NCBI GenBank assembly: GCA_041685075.1
Contig: JAWLGN010000056.1
Span: 1-22,575 of the forward strand
Origin: JAMCRM01 sp041685075
GTDB taxonomy: Bacteria; Acidobacteriota; Terriglobia; Bryobacterales; Bryobacteraceae
Direction of reading: 5' to 3'
Length of the DNA: 22,575 nucleotides
Shown here: piece after piece, positions 7,785 through 14,923 of the stretch
Position numbering within the stretch: the stretch's first letter is position 1
How the letters are laid out: the number at the start of each line of letters is the position of its first letter
Notes under the pieces: generated by a model
The model's database searches: none
What the model was told of the DNA's origin: nothing
What the model saw: only the letters and a program-made list of their open reading frames with translations
Made by a program: the position numbers and the translations under genes

Positions 7785-8040
7785 CTCATCCATATCGAGC
7801 CGGGTCGGCCCATGCAGAACGGCTACGTGGAGAGCTTCAATGGTCGGTTCCGAGATGAATGTTCGAACGCGAATTGGTTCGGGAACATCGTAGACGCCAA
7901 GAAAAAGATCGAAGGCTGGAGGATGGAGTACAACGGCGAACGGCCGCACCGCAGCGTGGATTACCGGACGCCAGAGGAGTTCGCCAAAACCTGCTCAGAG
8001 CTCACCAGCAGGATGGTCGCCACCCCACCGGAGCCGCCCG
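7785..8040 (+). pseudogene. IS3-family transposase (OrfB) C-terminal fragment
   Basis: The frame at 7785 reads LIHIEPGRPMQNGYVESFNG, RFRDECSNANWF and YNGERPHRSVDYRTPEEF. This is the C-terminal end of an IS3-type DDE transposase, including the catalytic Glu in the YVESFNGRFRDE motif. The N-terminal DD part and OrfA are absent. It joins arsC coding sequence directly at about 7784/7785 with no left inverted repeat, so this is a deletion scar rather than an intact insertion. The frame stays open past 8040, but homology that I can recognise stops near TCSELTSRM (about 8010). The right end of the element cannot be fixed, and I set the end approximately. Confidence 0.85.
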
Positions 8041-8057
8041 TCGAGTCCGGTGGATCG

Positions 8058-8133
8058 CACGGCGGTGCTCGCGGGCAAGGGTTCGCTCCGCCGCGCAAAA
8101 ACGGCGCGCCCTTGCCCGCTGTGCGCCGCCGTG
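8058..8133. repeat. Long interrupted palindrome between IS remnant and nuclease-family gene
   Basis: Nested inverted repeats are CACGGCGG (8058-8065) with CCGCCGTG (8126-8133), GCGGGCAAGGG (8071-8081) with CCCTTGCCCGC (8109-8119), and CGCGC (8092-8096) with GCGCG (8104-8108) around a 7-nt loop. The transcript would fold into a strong hairpin. It ends 5 nt beyond the stop codon of the minus-strand gene, where a terminator would sit, but no T run follows on either strand. It could be a REP-like element, a processing or terminator structure, or part of the IS end. Confidence 0.65.
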
Positions 8134-8138
8134 CAGTT

Positions 8139-8891
8139 TCACCGCGCGGAGGACGGCAATCGTTCGAATTCGGCGGCTATGGGGCGATGGTCGGAGGCTA
8201 CGGGTTCTTCCGGCACTTCGACGCTGACCACGCGCCAGCGGGCGGCGGGGCGGTAGAGGATGAAGTCGATCTGGCGGCGGGGCGTGGCGGACGGGATGGT
8301 GTGCAGCTCCTCGCCCGCGATGGACCATTGCCGCGCGAAGACCTCCAGCGGCTGGCTGCCCCGGACGGCGTTCAGGTCTCCGGCGAGAATGGCGGGCAGG
8401 GCGGCGCGTGATGCGATCCATTCGTTGATGCGCTCGGCCGCGGCCACGCGCGCGGGTTCGTTGCGGCCGGCGTCCAGGTGGGTGCCGAGGAAGAGCAGGC
8501 CGTCTTCGGTGCGGATCCAGATGAACGCTCGCGGTTCGGAGCCCGGAAGCGGCACGTTCCCGTGTTCCGCCACGGGGAGGCGGGTGAGGATGGCGTTGCC
8601 GTAGTCGCCGCCTTCATGGTCGATGGCCTTGCCGAAGTAGGGACGCAGGCCGGTGAGGGCGGCAAGGCGCGCGGGCTGATCGACGCCGCCCGTGCGCGCG
8701 ACGCCGCGGTCCACTTCCTGGAGCATGGCGACGTCGGGGGCGGCGGCGCGGATCACCCGGGCGATGCGTTCGAGATCCAGGCGGCCGTCGGTGCCTTCGC
8801 CGTGGTGGATGTTGTAGCTCAGCACGCGCAGGCGGCGCGGCGCGGGGAGGCCCAGGAGACCCAGCAGCAGGGTGCGGCGATGCATCGTCAT
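8139..8891 (-). CDS. Exported endonuclease/exonuclease/phosphatase-family protein
   Basis: A 250-residue metal-dependent phosphoesterase of the EEP fold (DNase I, inositol phosphatase and sphingomyelinase relatives). The motifs are in order: SYNIHHG (25-31), LQEVD with metal-binding E59, GDYGNAIL, GTHLD, AGDLNAVRG, QIDFIL and ASDHRPI. The active site therefore appears complete. The N-terminus (MHRRTLLLGLLGLPAP) looks like a signal peptide leading straight into the domain, so it may act outside the cytoplasm. Its ATG 8891 overlaps the rdgB stop as ATGA; ATG 8885 is an alternative start. It is the last gene of the operon that starts at 10340. The substrate (nucleic acid, phospholipid or phosphoinositide) cannot be told from sequence. 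Confidence 0.88.
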   Translation of the reverse strand: MTMHRRTLLLGLLGLPAPRRLRVLSYNIHHGEGTDGRLDLERIARVIRAAAPDVAMLQEVDRGVARTGGVDQPARLAALTGLRPYFGKAIDHEGGDYGNAILTRLPVAEHGNVPLPGSEPRAFIWIRTEDGLLFLGTHLDAGRNEPARVAAAERINEWIASRAALPAILAGDLNAVRGSQPLEVFARQWSIAGEELHTIPSATPRRQIDFILYRPAARWRVVSVEVPEEPVASDHRPIAAEFERLPSSAR

Positions 8892-9472
8892 AGGGCGAGG
8901 AACTCCAGCAGCTTCCGCAGCGCCTGGCCGCGGTGGCTGACGGTGAACTTGCGCTCGGCGGACACCTCACCGAAGGTGCAGCCGAAGGGCGGGTAGTAAA
9001 ACAGCGGGTCGTAACCGAAGCCGCCGGTGCCGCGCTCCTCCTCGAGGATGCGGCCCTCGACGGCGCCGCGAAAGGCGCCCAACAGACGCTCGCCTTCGAC
9101 CAGGGCGATAACGCAGACGAAGCGCGCGGTGCGGTTCTCGACGCCGCGCAGCTTTTCGAGCAGCAGGCGGTTGTTGGCCGGGTCGGTGGCGTCCGGTCCG
9201 GCGAAGCGCGCCGAATGGACGCCGGGCGCGCCGCCGAGGGCGTCCACCTCCAGGCCGGAGTCGTCGGCGAAGAGCAGCCCGCCGCCCGGGACGTGGGGGC
9301 CGTAGTGCCGCGCCTTGAGGATGGCGTTCTCTTCGAAGGTGGCGCCGTCCTCCCGGCAGGGCGGGAGGGCGCGAAAGTCCGGCAGGATATCGAACTCGAC
9401 CGCGCGGCCGGCTGCGGCGAGCCGAAACTCCCGCAGCTTGCCGGGATTGCCGGTGACGCACCAGAGCTTCAT
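8888..9472 (-). CDS. rdgB: XTP/dITP diphosphohydrolase (Ham1/RdgB)
   Basis: A 194-residue cytoplasmic enzyme that hydrolyses ITP, dITP and XTP to monophosphates, keeping deaminated purines out of DNA and RNA. Family motifs are TGNPGK (7-12), FEENAILKA, FADDSGLEVDAL, GAPGVHSARFAG, GFGYDPLFY and SHRGQAL. The start is ATG 9472, which overlaps the rph stop (ATGA) and begins MKLWCVTGN; the open frame further upstream is only an rph shadow. The stop overlaps the next start (ATGA). The rph-rdgB pairing is common in bacteria and supports both calls. Confidence 0.96.
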   Translation of the reverse strand: MKLWCVTGNPGKLREFRLAAAGRAVEFDILPDFRALPPCREDGATFEENAILKARHYGPHVPGGGLLFADDSGLEVDALGGAPGVHSARFAGPDATDPANNRLLLEKLRGVENRTARFVCVIALVEGERLLGAFRGAVEGRILEEERGTGGFGYDPLFYYPPFGCTFGEVSAERKFTVSHRGQALRKLLEFLAL

Positions 9473-10197
9473 GCCAGTTGGACCACGCGCTTCTGCACTT
9501 CGACGAGTTCGGCGATGCCGCGGCGGGCCAGCGCCAGCATGCGGGCCATCTGCTCGTCGTCGAAGGAGGCGTGCTCGGCGGTGGCCTGCACCTCGATGAA
9601 GCGGCCGCCGGCGGTCATGACGACGTTCATGTCCACGTCGGCCTGGAAGTCCTCCTCGTAGCAGAGGTCCAGCAGGGCTGCGCCGGCGGTCATCCCCACG
9701 CTGGTGGCGGCCACGTAATCGGTGACGGGCAGGCGGCGCAGGCCGCCGTATTCCACCAGCTTCTGGAGGGCCAGCACGAGGGCCACGAAGGCGCCGGTGA
9801 TGGAAGCGGTGCGGGTGCCGCCATCGGCCTGCATGACGTCGCAGTCCACGATGACGGTGCGCTCCCCGAGAGCGGCGGTATCCACCACCGAGCGCAGCGA
9901 GCGGCCGATCAAGCGCTGGATTTCGTGCGTGCGGCCGGAGGGGCGGCCCTTGGTGACCTCGCGGGGCGTGCGCTTGGCCGTGGAACGCGGCAGCATGGCG
10001 TACTCGGCGGTGACCCATCCTTTGCCGCTGCCGCGCAGGAAGGGCGGCACGGTCTCTTCGATGGATGCGGCGCAGAGCACGCGCGTGTTGCCCGCGCTGA
10101 TGAGCGCCGAACCTTCGGCGGTTAACAGGAAGCCGGGCTCGATCGAGACCGGCCGCATCTGGTCCGGGCGGCGGTTATCGGGGCGTAGGGATGTCAT
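9469..10197 (-). CDS. rph: Ribonuclease PH
   Basis: A 242-residue phosphorolytic 3'-5' exoribonuclease that trims tRNA 3' ends, normally as a hexamer. Its length is typical for the family. Motifs are EYAMLPRSTAKR, GRTHEIQRLIGRSLR, DCDVMQADGGTRTASITGA and LDLCYEED. The start is ATG 10197 (MTSLRPDNRRPDQMRPV), which overlaps the stop of the small membrane protein gene (ATGA). The frame is open to 10272, but those upstream residues are shadow. It lies in an operon with the 48-aa protein upstream and rdgB downstream. Confidence 0.96.
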   Translation of the reverse strand: MTSLRPDNRRPDQMRPVSIEPGFLLTAEGSALISAGNTRVLCAASIEETVPPFLRGSGKGWVTAEYAMLPRSTAKRTPREVTKGRPSGRTHEIQRLIGRSLRSVVDTAALGERTVIVDCDVMQADGGTRTASITGAFVALVLALQKLVEYGGLRRLPVTDYVAATSVGMTAGAALLDLCYEEDFQADVDMNVVMTAGGRFIEVQATAEHASFDDEQMARMLALARRGIAELVEVQKRVVQLA

Positions 10198-10340
10198 TGG
10201 GCCGAGTATTTCATTACGAAGTAGATGAAAAGCATCACGAGCACGAATGCGGAGACGAGCAGGATGATGCACGGGATGCCCGCGGCACGCGACGGGGGCG
10301 TACTCCGGGCTCTGCGTCCGGCAGGTCTATACTTCGGCAT
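10194..10340 (-). CDS. Small single-pass membrane protein, 48 aa, unrecognised
   Basis: A 48-residue protein with a basic N-terminus (MPKYRPAGRRARSTPPSRAA) and one hydrophobic helix at about residues 22-43 (CIILLVSAFVLVMLFIYFVM). It should be an N-in, single-pass inner-membrane protein. It is likely real for two reasons. Its TGA overlaps the rph ATG as ATGA, like the other junctions in this operon. Its own ATG lies exactly 6 nt after a TACCAT -10-like element. It would be the first gene of the rph-rdgB operon. The function is unknown. Its position suggests a role linked to RNA processing or to placing the operon's products near the membrane, but that is speculation. Confidence 0.72.
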   Translation of the reverse strand: MPKYRPAGRRARSTPPSRAAGIPCIILLVSAFVLVMLFIYFVMKYSAQ

Positions 10341-10346
10341 ACGCCG

Positions 10347-10352
10347 ATGGTA
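10347..10352 (-). promoter_or_regulatory. -10-like TACCAT for the rph operon
   Basis: On the minus strand TACCAT is followed by 6 nt and ATG 10340, predicting a leaderless start. It lies in a 42-nt divergent gap that also holds the -10 of the lipoprotein gene, so the two promoters must overlap. Confidence 0.5.
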
Positions 10353-10371
10353 CCACCGGGGCCGCGGGCGG

Positions 10372-10377
10372 TAGAAT
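10372..10377 (+). promoter_or_regulatory. -10-like TAGAAT, 5 nt before the Tat lipoprotein start
   Basis: TAGAAT precedes GTG 10383 by 5 nt with no room for a Shine-Dalgarno. It supports the GTG start of the lipoprotein and a leaderless transcript. Confidence 0.5.
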
Positions 10378-10382
10378 GCGGT

Positions 10383-10796
10383 GTGGTCTCGCGACGGAAA
10401 CTTCTGGCAGGCGCGGCGGCGCTGGCGGGTTGCCGGGCGCGGCGCGATGCGGCGGCGCTGCTGCCCGAAACGGTGGGAGAGGAGTGGCGGCGCACGGCGT
10501 TGCGCAACGTGGAGCCGGCCGAGGCGCTCGAGCCGCCCGCGCGGTCGGCCGTGCGGCGCGTCGTGCAGGCCGACTACAAGGGGCCGGGGGAGGTGGAGGT
10601 GACGCTCTACGAGCTGACCTCCTCGGCCGCGGCGCTGGATGCCGTGCAGCGCTTCCCCGCGGCGCCGGGCCGCGTGTTCTTCTACAAGGACGAGTACTTC
10701 GTGCTGGTGGGCTGGCGCAACGCGGAGCGGCAGGCGGTAGGGGAGTTCGTGCGGGCGCTCCAGCGGCACGTGGGCGGGGACGCCGGGGCCGCTTGA
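10383..10796 (+). CDS. Putative Tat-exported lipoprotein, unrecognised
   Basis: A 137-residue protein starting MVSRRKLLAGAAALAGC. It has a twin-arginine-like SRRKLL motif followed by a lipobox LAGC with cysteine at 17, so it should be a folded, lipid-anchored protein outside the cytoplasm. The mature part is a compact alpha/beta domain ending in EYFVLVGWRNAERQAVGEFVRAL. It loosely recalls the DUF6599-type proteins of acidobacteria, but I cannot confirm this. The start GTG 10383 is chosen because it gives a clean signal peptide and a -10-like element 5 nt upstream; the frame is open further 5' without support. The tgpA-like gene begins 12 nt after its stop, so the two may work together. Confidence 0.75.
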   Translation: MVSRRKLLAGAAALAGCRARRDAAALLPETVGEEWRRTALRNVEPAEALEPPARSAVRRVVQADYKGPGEVEVTLYELTSSAAALDAVQRFPAAPGRVFFYKDEYFVLVGWRNAERQAVGEFVRALQRHVGGDAGAA

Positions 10797-10802
10797 TAAA
10801 AT
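10797..10802 (+). promoter_or_regulatory. -10-like TAAAAT, 6 nt before the TgpA-like gene
   Basis: TAAAAT begins right after the lipoprotein stop and ends 6 nt before ATG 10809. It could be an internal leaderless promoter, so the downstream genes need not depend on the lipoprotein promoter. Confidence 0.45.
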
Positions 10803-10808
10803 GAAAGA

Positions 10809-12926
10809 ATGGCGCGTGCCGGGGCGAGCGCGGCGGTTTCGGTAGAGCGCTTCTTCCAGTTCTCGCTGCTCGGCCTGGTGGCCAGCGGGTACCTGGCGGT
10901 GGCGGGGTCGGGATACCTCGATGCCCCTACCATCGCCCTGACCGCCGCGGGGCTGGTGCTGCGCGCCCTGATGGTCGCGGGGCTGTTCCGGCTGGAGATC
11001 TCCGCCCGCGCGGTCAACTGGATTACCGCGGCCTACATCGTCTTCTTCGCGCTGGACTACTTCGTCATCTCCCGGGGATTTCTGGAAGCCACGGTGCACC
11101 TGGTGTTCTTCCTGGCGGTGGTGAAGATCCTTACCGCGCGCACCAACCGGGACTACGCCTACATCGCGGTGATCGCCTTCCTGGAACTGCTGGCGGCGGC
11201 GATCCTCTCGACCAACCTGAACTTCTTTCTGTTTCTGACGCTGTACCTGGCGTTCGCCATGGCGGCGTTCACCAGTTCGGAGATCCGGCGGGCGGTGCAG
11301 CGGCCGCAGACGGTGGCGCGCAGCGGGCTGCGCTGGTTCCACCCGCGGCTGGCGGCCCTGACCCTGGCGGTGACGGCGGGGATTCTCTCGCTCACCGGCG
11401 GGCTGTTCTTCATGCTGCCGCGCACGGCCACCGCGGCGCTCGATCGGCTGGGCGCGCGGCGCATCCTGCTGCCGGGGTTTTCCAACAGCGTGCGGCTGGG
11501 CGAAATCGGGGAGGTGAAGGCCAGCTCCCAGCCCATCATGCACGTGCAGGTGTCAGATCCAGCGGAGGTGGCCAACGCCAAGTGGCGGGGCATGGCGCTG
11601 GGGGAGTTCGACGGGCGGCGGTGGTACAACCAGCGCAGCGCGGGAACGGTGGTGCCGATCGAGAGCGGGCGCATCGTGCTGGCCAACTACGCGGGCAACT
11701 CCGGCACCCACATCAGCTACGCGGTGGACTTGAAGGCGGTGGACACCGACGCCCTGTTCTTCGCCGGCATCCCGGAGGTGCTGGAAGTGCGGCGGCCTAC
11801 GCTGGTGCGCACGCGCGACGGCAGCTTCCGGCTGGGCTACGTGCCGCCCAGGGGATTGCGCTACTCGGTCTACGCCTTTGTGGAGGACCCGCGCAGGCCG
11901 GCGCCGCGGCAGGAAGAGGGAACGGAAGCGCCGCCCGAGATCCGCGCGCGCTACCTGCAACTGCCCGCGCTGGACCGGCGCATCGGGCAACTGGCGCGGC
12001 GAGTGGCGGCGGGCGCGGGTACGGATTTCGCCCAGGCGAGCGCGGTGGAAGCCTTCCTCCGCAGCGAGTACGGCTACACCCTGGAGTTGCCGGAAGAGGA
12101 GCACCCGGACCCCCTGGCGCACTTTCTCTTCGAGCGCCGCAAGGGGCACTGCGAGTACTTCGCATCGGCCATGGCGGTGATGTTGCGGGAACTGGGAATT
12201 CCCGCGCGGCTGGTGACGGGCTTTCAGAGCGGGGTGTGGAACCCGTATACCGGGATGTACGTGATCCGCGCCGCGGACGCGCACACGTGGGTCGAGGCGT
12301 GGCTTCCGGGGCGCGGGTGGACGGTCTTCGAACCCACGCCGCCCGATCCGAACCGTGCGGCGGGCGGCTGGCAGATGCGGGTGGCGCTGCTGATGGATGC
12401 CGCCGAGGTCTTCTGGCAGGACTGGGTGCTGGGCTACGACCAGGGGCGGCAGGCGCTGCTGGCGAACAACGTCCACCGATCCGGGCGGGTGCTGGGGGTG
12501 CACTGGCTGGACCGGCTGCGCGGGGCGTCGCTCGGATGGAAGGAGGCGGCGGGCACGGCGGCGCGTGAGTACGGCCCGTTGCTGGCACTACTGGCGGGCT
12601 GCGCGGTGGCGGCGGTGTGGCTGGGGCCGCGCGGGTTGCGCGTGCTGCGCATCCGGCGGCGCGTGGCGCGGGCTCGCCAGGGGCAGGCCAGCATGGCCGA
12701 CGCTACCCTGCTCTACCTGGAGATGCTGGAAGCGCTGCGGCGGCGCGGATATCAGAAGCCGCCGTGGTTCACCCCCCGGGAGTTCGCCGCCGCGCTGCCG
12801 CCGGAGCTTGCCTCACCGGTGGCGCAGTTCACCGAAGCCTATAACGCGCTGCGTTTCGGAGACCACGCCGGCGCCGCGCCGCGGCTCTCCCGGTGGCTCG
12901 AGCAGATCGAAGGCAACGACGCGTGA
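10809..12926 (+). CDS. TgpA-like membrane transglutaminase (DUF3488, transglutaminase core, DUF4129)
   Basis: A 705-residue membrane protein of the TgpA family. The order is: several N-terminal membrane helices (about residues 10-200), an extracytoplasmic transglutaminase-like domain (about 380-520), one further helix (about 588-612), and a C-terminal cytoplasmic DUF4129-like region (ALRRRGYQKPPWFTPREF). The active-site cysteine is C448 in KGHCEYFASAM and the histidine is H492 in DAHTWVEAW. The third triad position, Asp in Pseudomonas TgpA, is probably E508 in VFEPTPPD. The usual neighbours in other genomes, a MoxR ATPase and a DUF58 protein, are not in the window. A Tat lipoprotein precedes it, and a GTGA overlap couples it to the DUF2339 gene. 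The cell-wall substrate is unknown. Confidence 0.9.
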   Translation: MARAGASAAVSVERFFQFSLLGLVASGYLAVAGSGYLDAPTIALTAAGLVLRALMVAGLFRLEISARAVNWITAAYIVFFALDYFVISRGFLEATVHLVFFLAVVKILTARTNRDYAYIAVIAFLELLAAAILSTNLNFFLFLTLYLAFAMAAFTSSEIRRAVQRPQTVARSGLRWFHPRLAALTLAVTAGILSLTGGLFFMLPRTATAALDRLGARRILLPGFSNSVRLGEIGEVKASSQPIMHVQVSDPAEVANAKWRGMALGEFDGRRWYNQRSAGTVVPIESGRIVLANYAGNSGTHISYAVDLKAVDTDALFFAGIPEVLEVRRPTLVRTRDGSFRLGYVPPRGLRYSVYAFVEDPRRPAPRQEEGTEAPPEIRARYLQLPALDRRIGQLARRVAAGAGTDFAQASAVEAFLRSEYGYTLELPEEEHPDPLAHFLFERRKGHCEYFASAMAVMLRELGIPARLVTGFQSGVWNPYTGMYVIRAADAHTWVEAWLPGRGWTVFEPTPPDPNRAAGGWQMRVALLMDAAEVFWQDWVLGYDQGRQALLANNVHRSGRVLGVHWLDRLRGASLGWKEAAGTAAREYGPLLALLAGCAVAAVWLGPRGLRVLRIRRRVARARQGQASMADATLLYLEMLEALRRRGYQKPPWFTPREFAAALPPELASPVAQFTEAYNALRFGDHAGAAPRLSRWLEQIEGNDA

Positions 12927-14914
12927 ACGAACAAGACAGCGAGCGCCTGGATGCCATATCCCGCGCGCTCGCCCGCCTGGATGCGCGGCAGGAAGAGATA
13001 CTGAAGCGGCTGGAGCGGCTGGAGGCTGCCGCCGGGGTGGCGCCCGCGGCGGCTCCGGAGGTCCAGGCGAAAGAGCCGGAGCGCGAGCCGGAGCCGGCCG
13101 GCGCGGCGCCGCGACCGCGTGGTTTCGAAACCCGCATGGGCCTCACCCTGGTGAACCGCGTCGGGGTGGTAACCCTGGTGCTGGGCGCGGCCTTCTTCTT
13201 CCGCTACGCCGTGGAGGCGGGATGGCTGGGCATCGGGGCGCGGGTGCTGCTGGGCGCCGTGGCGGGGCTGGGCGCGCTGGCGCTGGCGGAGCGCGTGCGG
13301 CGCGGCGGGCACCACGTCTACGCCATGGGGCTGGCGGGCGCGGGCATAGGGATCCTCTATCTCACGGTGTACGCGGCCTCCGGGCTGTACGGCATGGTGG
13401 GGCAGGGGCCGGGCTTCCTCATGATGGCCGCGGTGACGGCCGCGGCGGTGGCTCTGGCGCTGCGGCACGATTCGGAGGCGCTGGCGGCGCTGGGGCTGTT
13501 CGGCGGATACATCACCCCGCTGCTGCTCTCGCCGGACGGGCAGGCCTGGTTCGTGCTGTGCTATGCGCTGCTGCTGGGCGGCGGGGCGCTCTACGCGGTG
13601 CGGCTCCGCGGCTGGACGGTGCTGGAGCCGCTGGTGCTGCTGGGCACCGTGTGGGTCTACGGGTCGGAACTGGATACCCCGGTGGAGGCCGGGCGCCGCG
13701 CCTTCTATACCACCTTCGCGCTGGCCTTCTACGGGCTGTTCACGGCCTTCCCGCGGCGCTGGCTGGGGGTGGTGGGACAGGTGCTGGCGGCGCTGGCGCT
13801 GGCCATCGTCTGGGGCCACACGATGTGGCCCTTCGCGGCGGTTGCGCTGGCGCTGGCGGGCGCCGGGCTGGCGGTGGCGGACCGGCGCGGCTGGCCGCTG
13901 GCGGTGCCGGCGGGCTTCTGGCTCTCCTATGCCCTGTGGGTGGAAGCGGAGCAGCGCGCCGTGGGGCCGGTGTTCTGGTTCCTGACCGCGGCCTTCGTCC
14001 TGATGGCGCTCTGGCTGCCGTGGCGGACCTTGGCGCATCGCAGGGCGGGGGTGCAGGACCTGGTGCTGGCGGCGCTGAACGCGGGCATCTACTTCGCGGT
14101 GGCGTATGGGCTGCTCGCGCCGCTTTACAGCAGGTGGGCGGGGCCGCTGGCGGTAGTGCTGGCGGCGGTGCACCTGGGGATGGCCTGGGCGCTGTGGAAA
14201 CGCGACGGCAGGGCCGCGCTGCTGGCCGCCGGCACGGCCTGGGCGCTGCTGGTGCTGGCCGCTCCGGCGCAGTTCGCGGGTTACAGGGTGACGATGGTCT
14301 GGGCGCTGGAGGGCGCGGCGCTGGCGTGGATTGGGGCGCGGCTGCGCGAGCCGCGCGCGGGTTGGGGCGCGGCCGCCATCTTCGTGCTGGTGCTGTGGCG
14401 CCTGCTGGCGGTGGATGCCTGGGCCTACGGCGCTTCGCTGGACTACGCGGCGGTGCTCAACGCGCGCTTCCTGACCTTCCTGCTGGCGGCGCTCTGCCTG
14501 TGGGCGGCGGCGAAGTGGAGCCGCGCGCGGCCGGTGGCCGGGGCGGCTTACATCGCCGGGCACGTGGTGTTGCTGTGGGGCCTGGGGATGGAGGCGCTGG
14601 GCTGGGCGGCCCGCACCGCTCCGCCGGGAGAGCTGCGCAGCGTGGCGAGCACGGCGCTCTCCATCGTGCTGGGGGCCTACGCGGTGGCGCTGGTAAGCCT
14701 GGGGGTCTTCACCGGCACCCTGGTGAACCGCCTCCTGGGGCTGGGGTTGATCGGGCTGGTGGTGGCGAAACTCTACCTGCACGACGTCTGGTTCCTGGGG
14801 CTGTTCTACAGGATGGCCGCCTTCGCGGTTCTGGGGGCGCTGCTGCTGGCCATGTCCTATCTCTACTCGCGGTATCGCGCGGCGATCGAGACCTGGTGGC
14901 GCGAGAGGCGGTAG
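12923..14914 (+). CDS. DUF2339 polytopic membrane protein
   Basis: A 663-residue protein of the DUF2339 family, whose function is unknown. A short coiled coil (about residues 5-34, EEILKRLERLEAA) and an Ala/Pro/Glu linker precede a long series of hydrophobic segments from about residue 75 to the C-terminus. Typical sequences are GLTLVNRVGVVTLVLGAAFF and LFGGYITPLLLS. The start is GTG 12923, which overlaps the TGA of the TgpA-like gene (GTGA); residues encoded further upstream are shadow. Such proteins may have 20 or more membrane spans, and an envelope role is only an inference. Opposite-strand open frames across this gene are GC artefacts. Confidence 0.88.
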   Translation: MNEQDSERLDAISRALARLDARQEEILKRLERLEAAAGVAPAAAPEVQAKEPEREPEPAGAAPRPRGFETRMGLTLVNRVGVVTLVLGAAFFFRYAVEAGWLGIGARVLLGAVAGLGALALAERVRRGGHHVYAMGLAGAGIGILYLTVYAASGLYGMVGQGPGFLMMAAVTAAAVALALRHDSEALAALGLFGGYITPLLLSPDGQAWFVLCYALLLGGGALYAVRLRGWTVLEPLVLLGTVWVYGSELDTPVEAGRRAFYTTFALAFYGLFTAFPRRWLGVVGQVLAALALAIVWGHTMWPFAAVALALAGAGLAVADRRGWPLAVPAGFWLSYALWVEAEQRAVGPVFWFLTAAFVLMALWLPWRTLAHRRAGVQDLVLAALNAGIYFAVAYGLLAPLYSRWAGPLAVVLAAVHLGMAWALWKRDGRAALLAAGTAWALLVLAAPAQFAGYRVTMVWALEGAALAWIGARLREPRAGWGAAAIFVLVLWRLLAVDAWAYGASLDYAAVLNARFLTFLLAALCLWAAAKWSRARPVAGAAYIAGHVVLLWGLGMEALGWAARTAPPGELRSVASTALSIVLGAYAVALVSLGVFTGTLVNRLLGLGLIGLVVAKLYLHDVWFLGLFYRMAAFAVLGALLLAMSYLYSRYRAAIETWWRERR

Positions 14915-14917
14915 ACT
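14912..14917 (+). promoter_or_regulatory. -10-like TAGACT, 6 nt before the FG-GAP gene
   Basis: The hexamer reuses the TAG stop codon of the DUF2339 gene as its first three bases and ends 6 nt before ATG 14924. No Shine-Dalgarno is present in the 9-nt gap. Confidence 0.42.
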
Positions 14918-14923
14918 GCACCT

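Noticed and set aside
8058..8133. Standard Rho-independent terminator
   Set aside because: The hairpin is strong, but neither side has a T run, so it is reported as a palindrome rather than a terminator.
7746..8411. A single 221-aa gene running from the transposase fragment into the nuclease-family region
   Set aside because: Only 7785 to about 8010 resembles a transposase; after 8139 the frame is antisense to the nuclease-family gene, so the length is accidental.
8478..10125. Long plus-strand frames antisense to rdgB and rph
   Set aside because: rdgB and rph motifs on the minus strand are complete, and the plus-strand translations are low-complexity Gly/Ala/Val.
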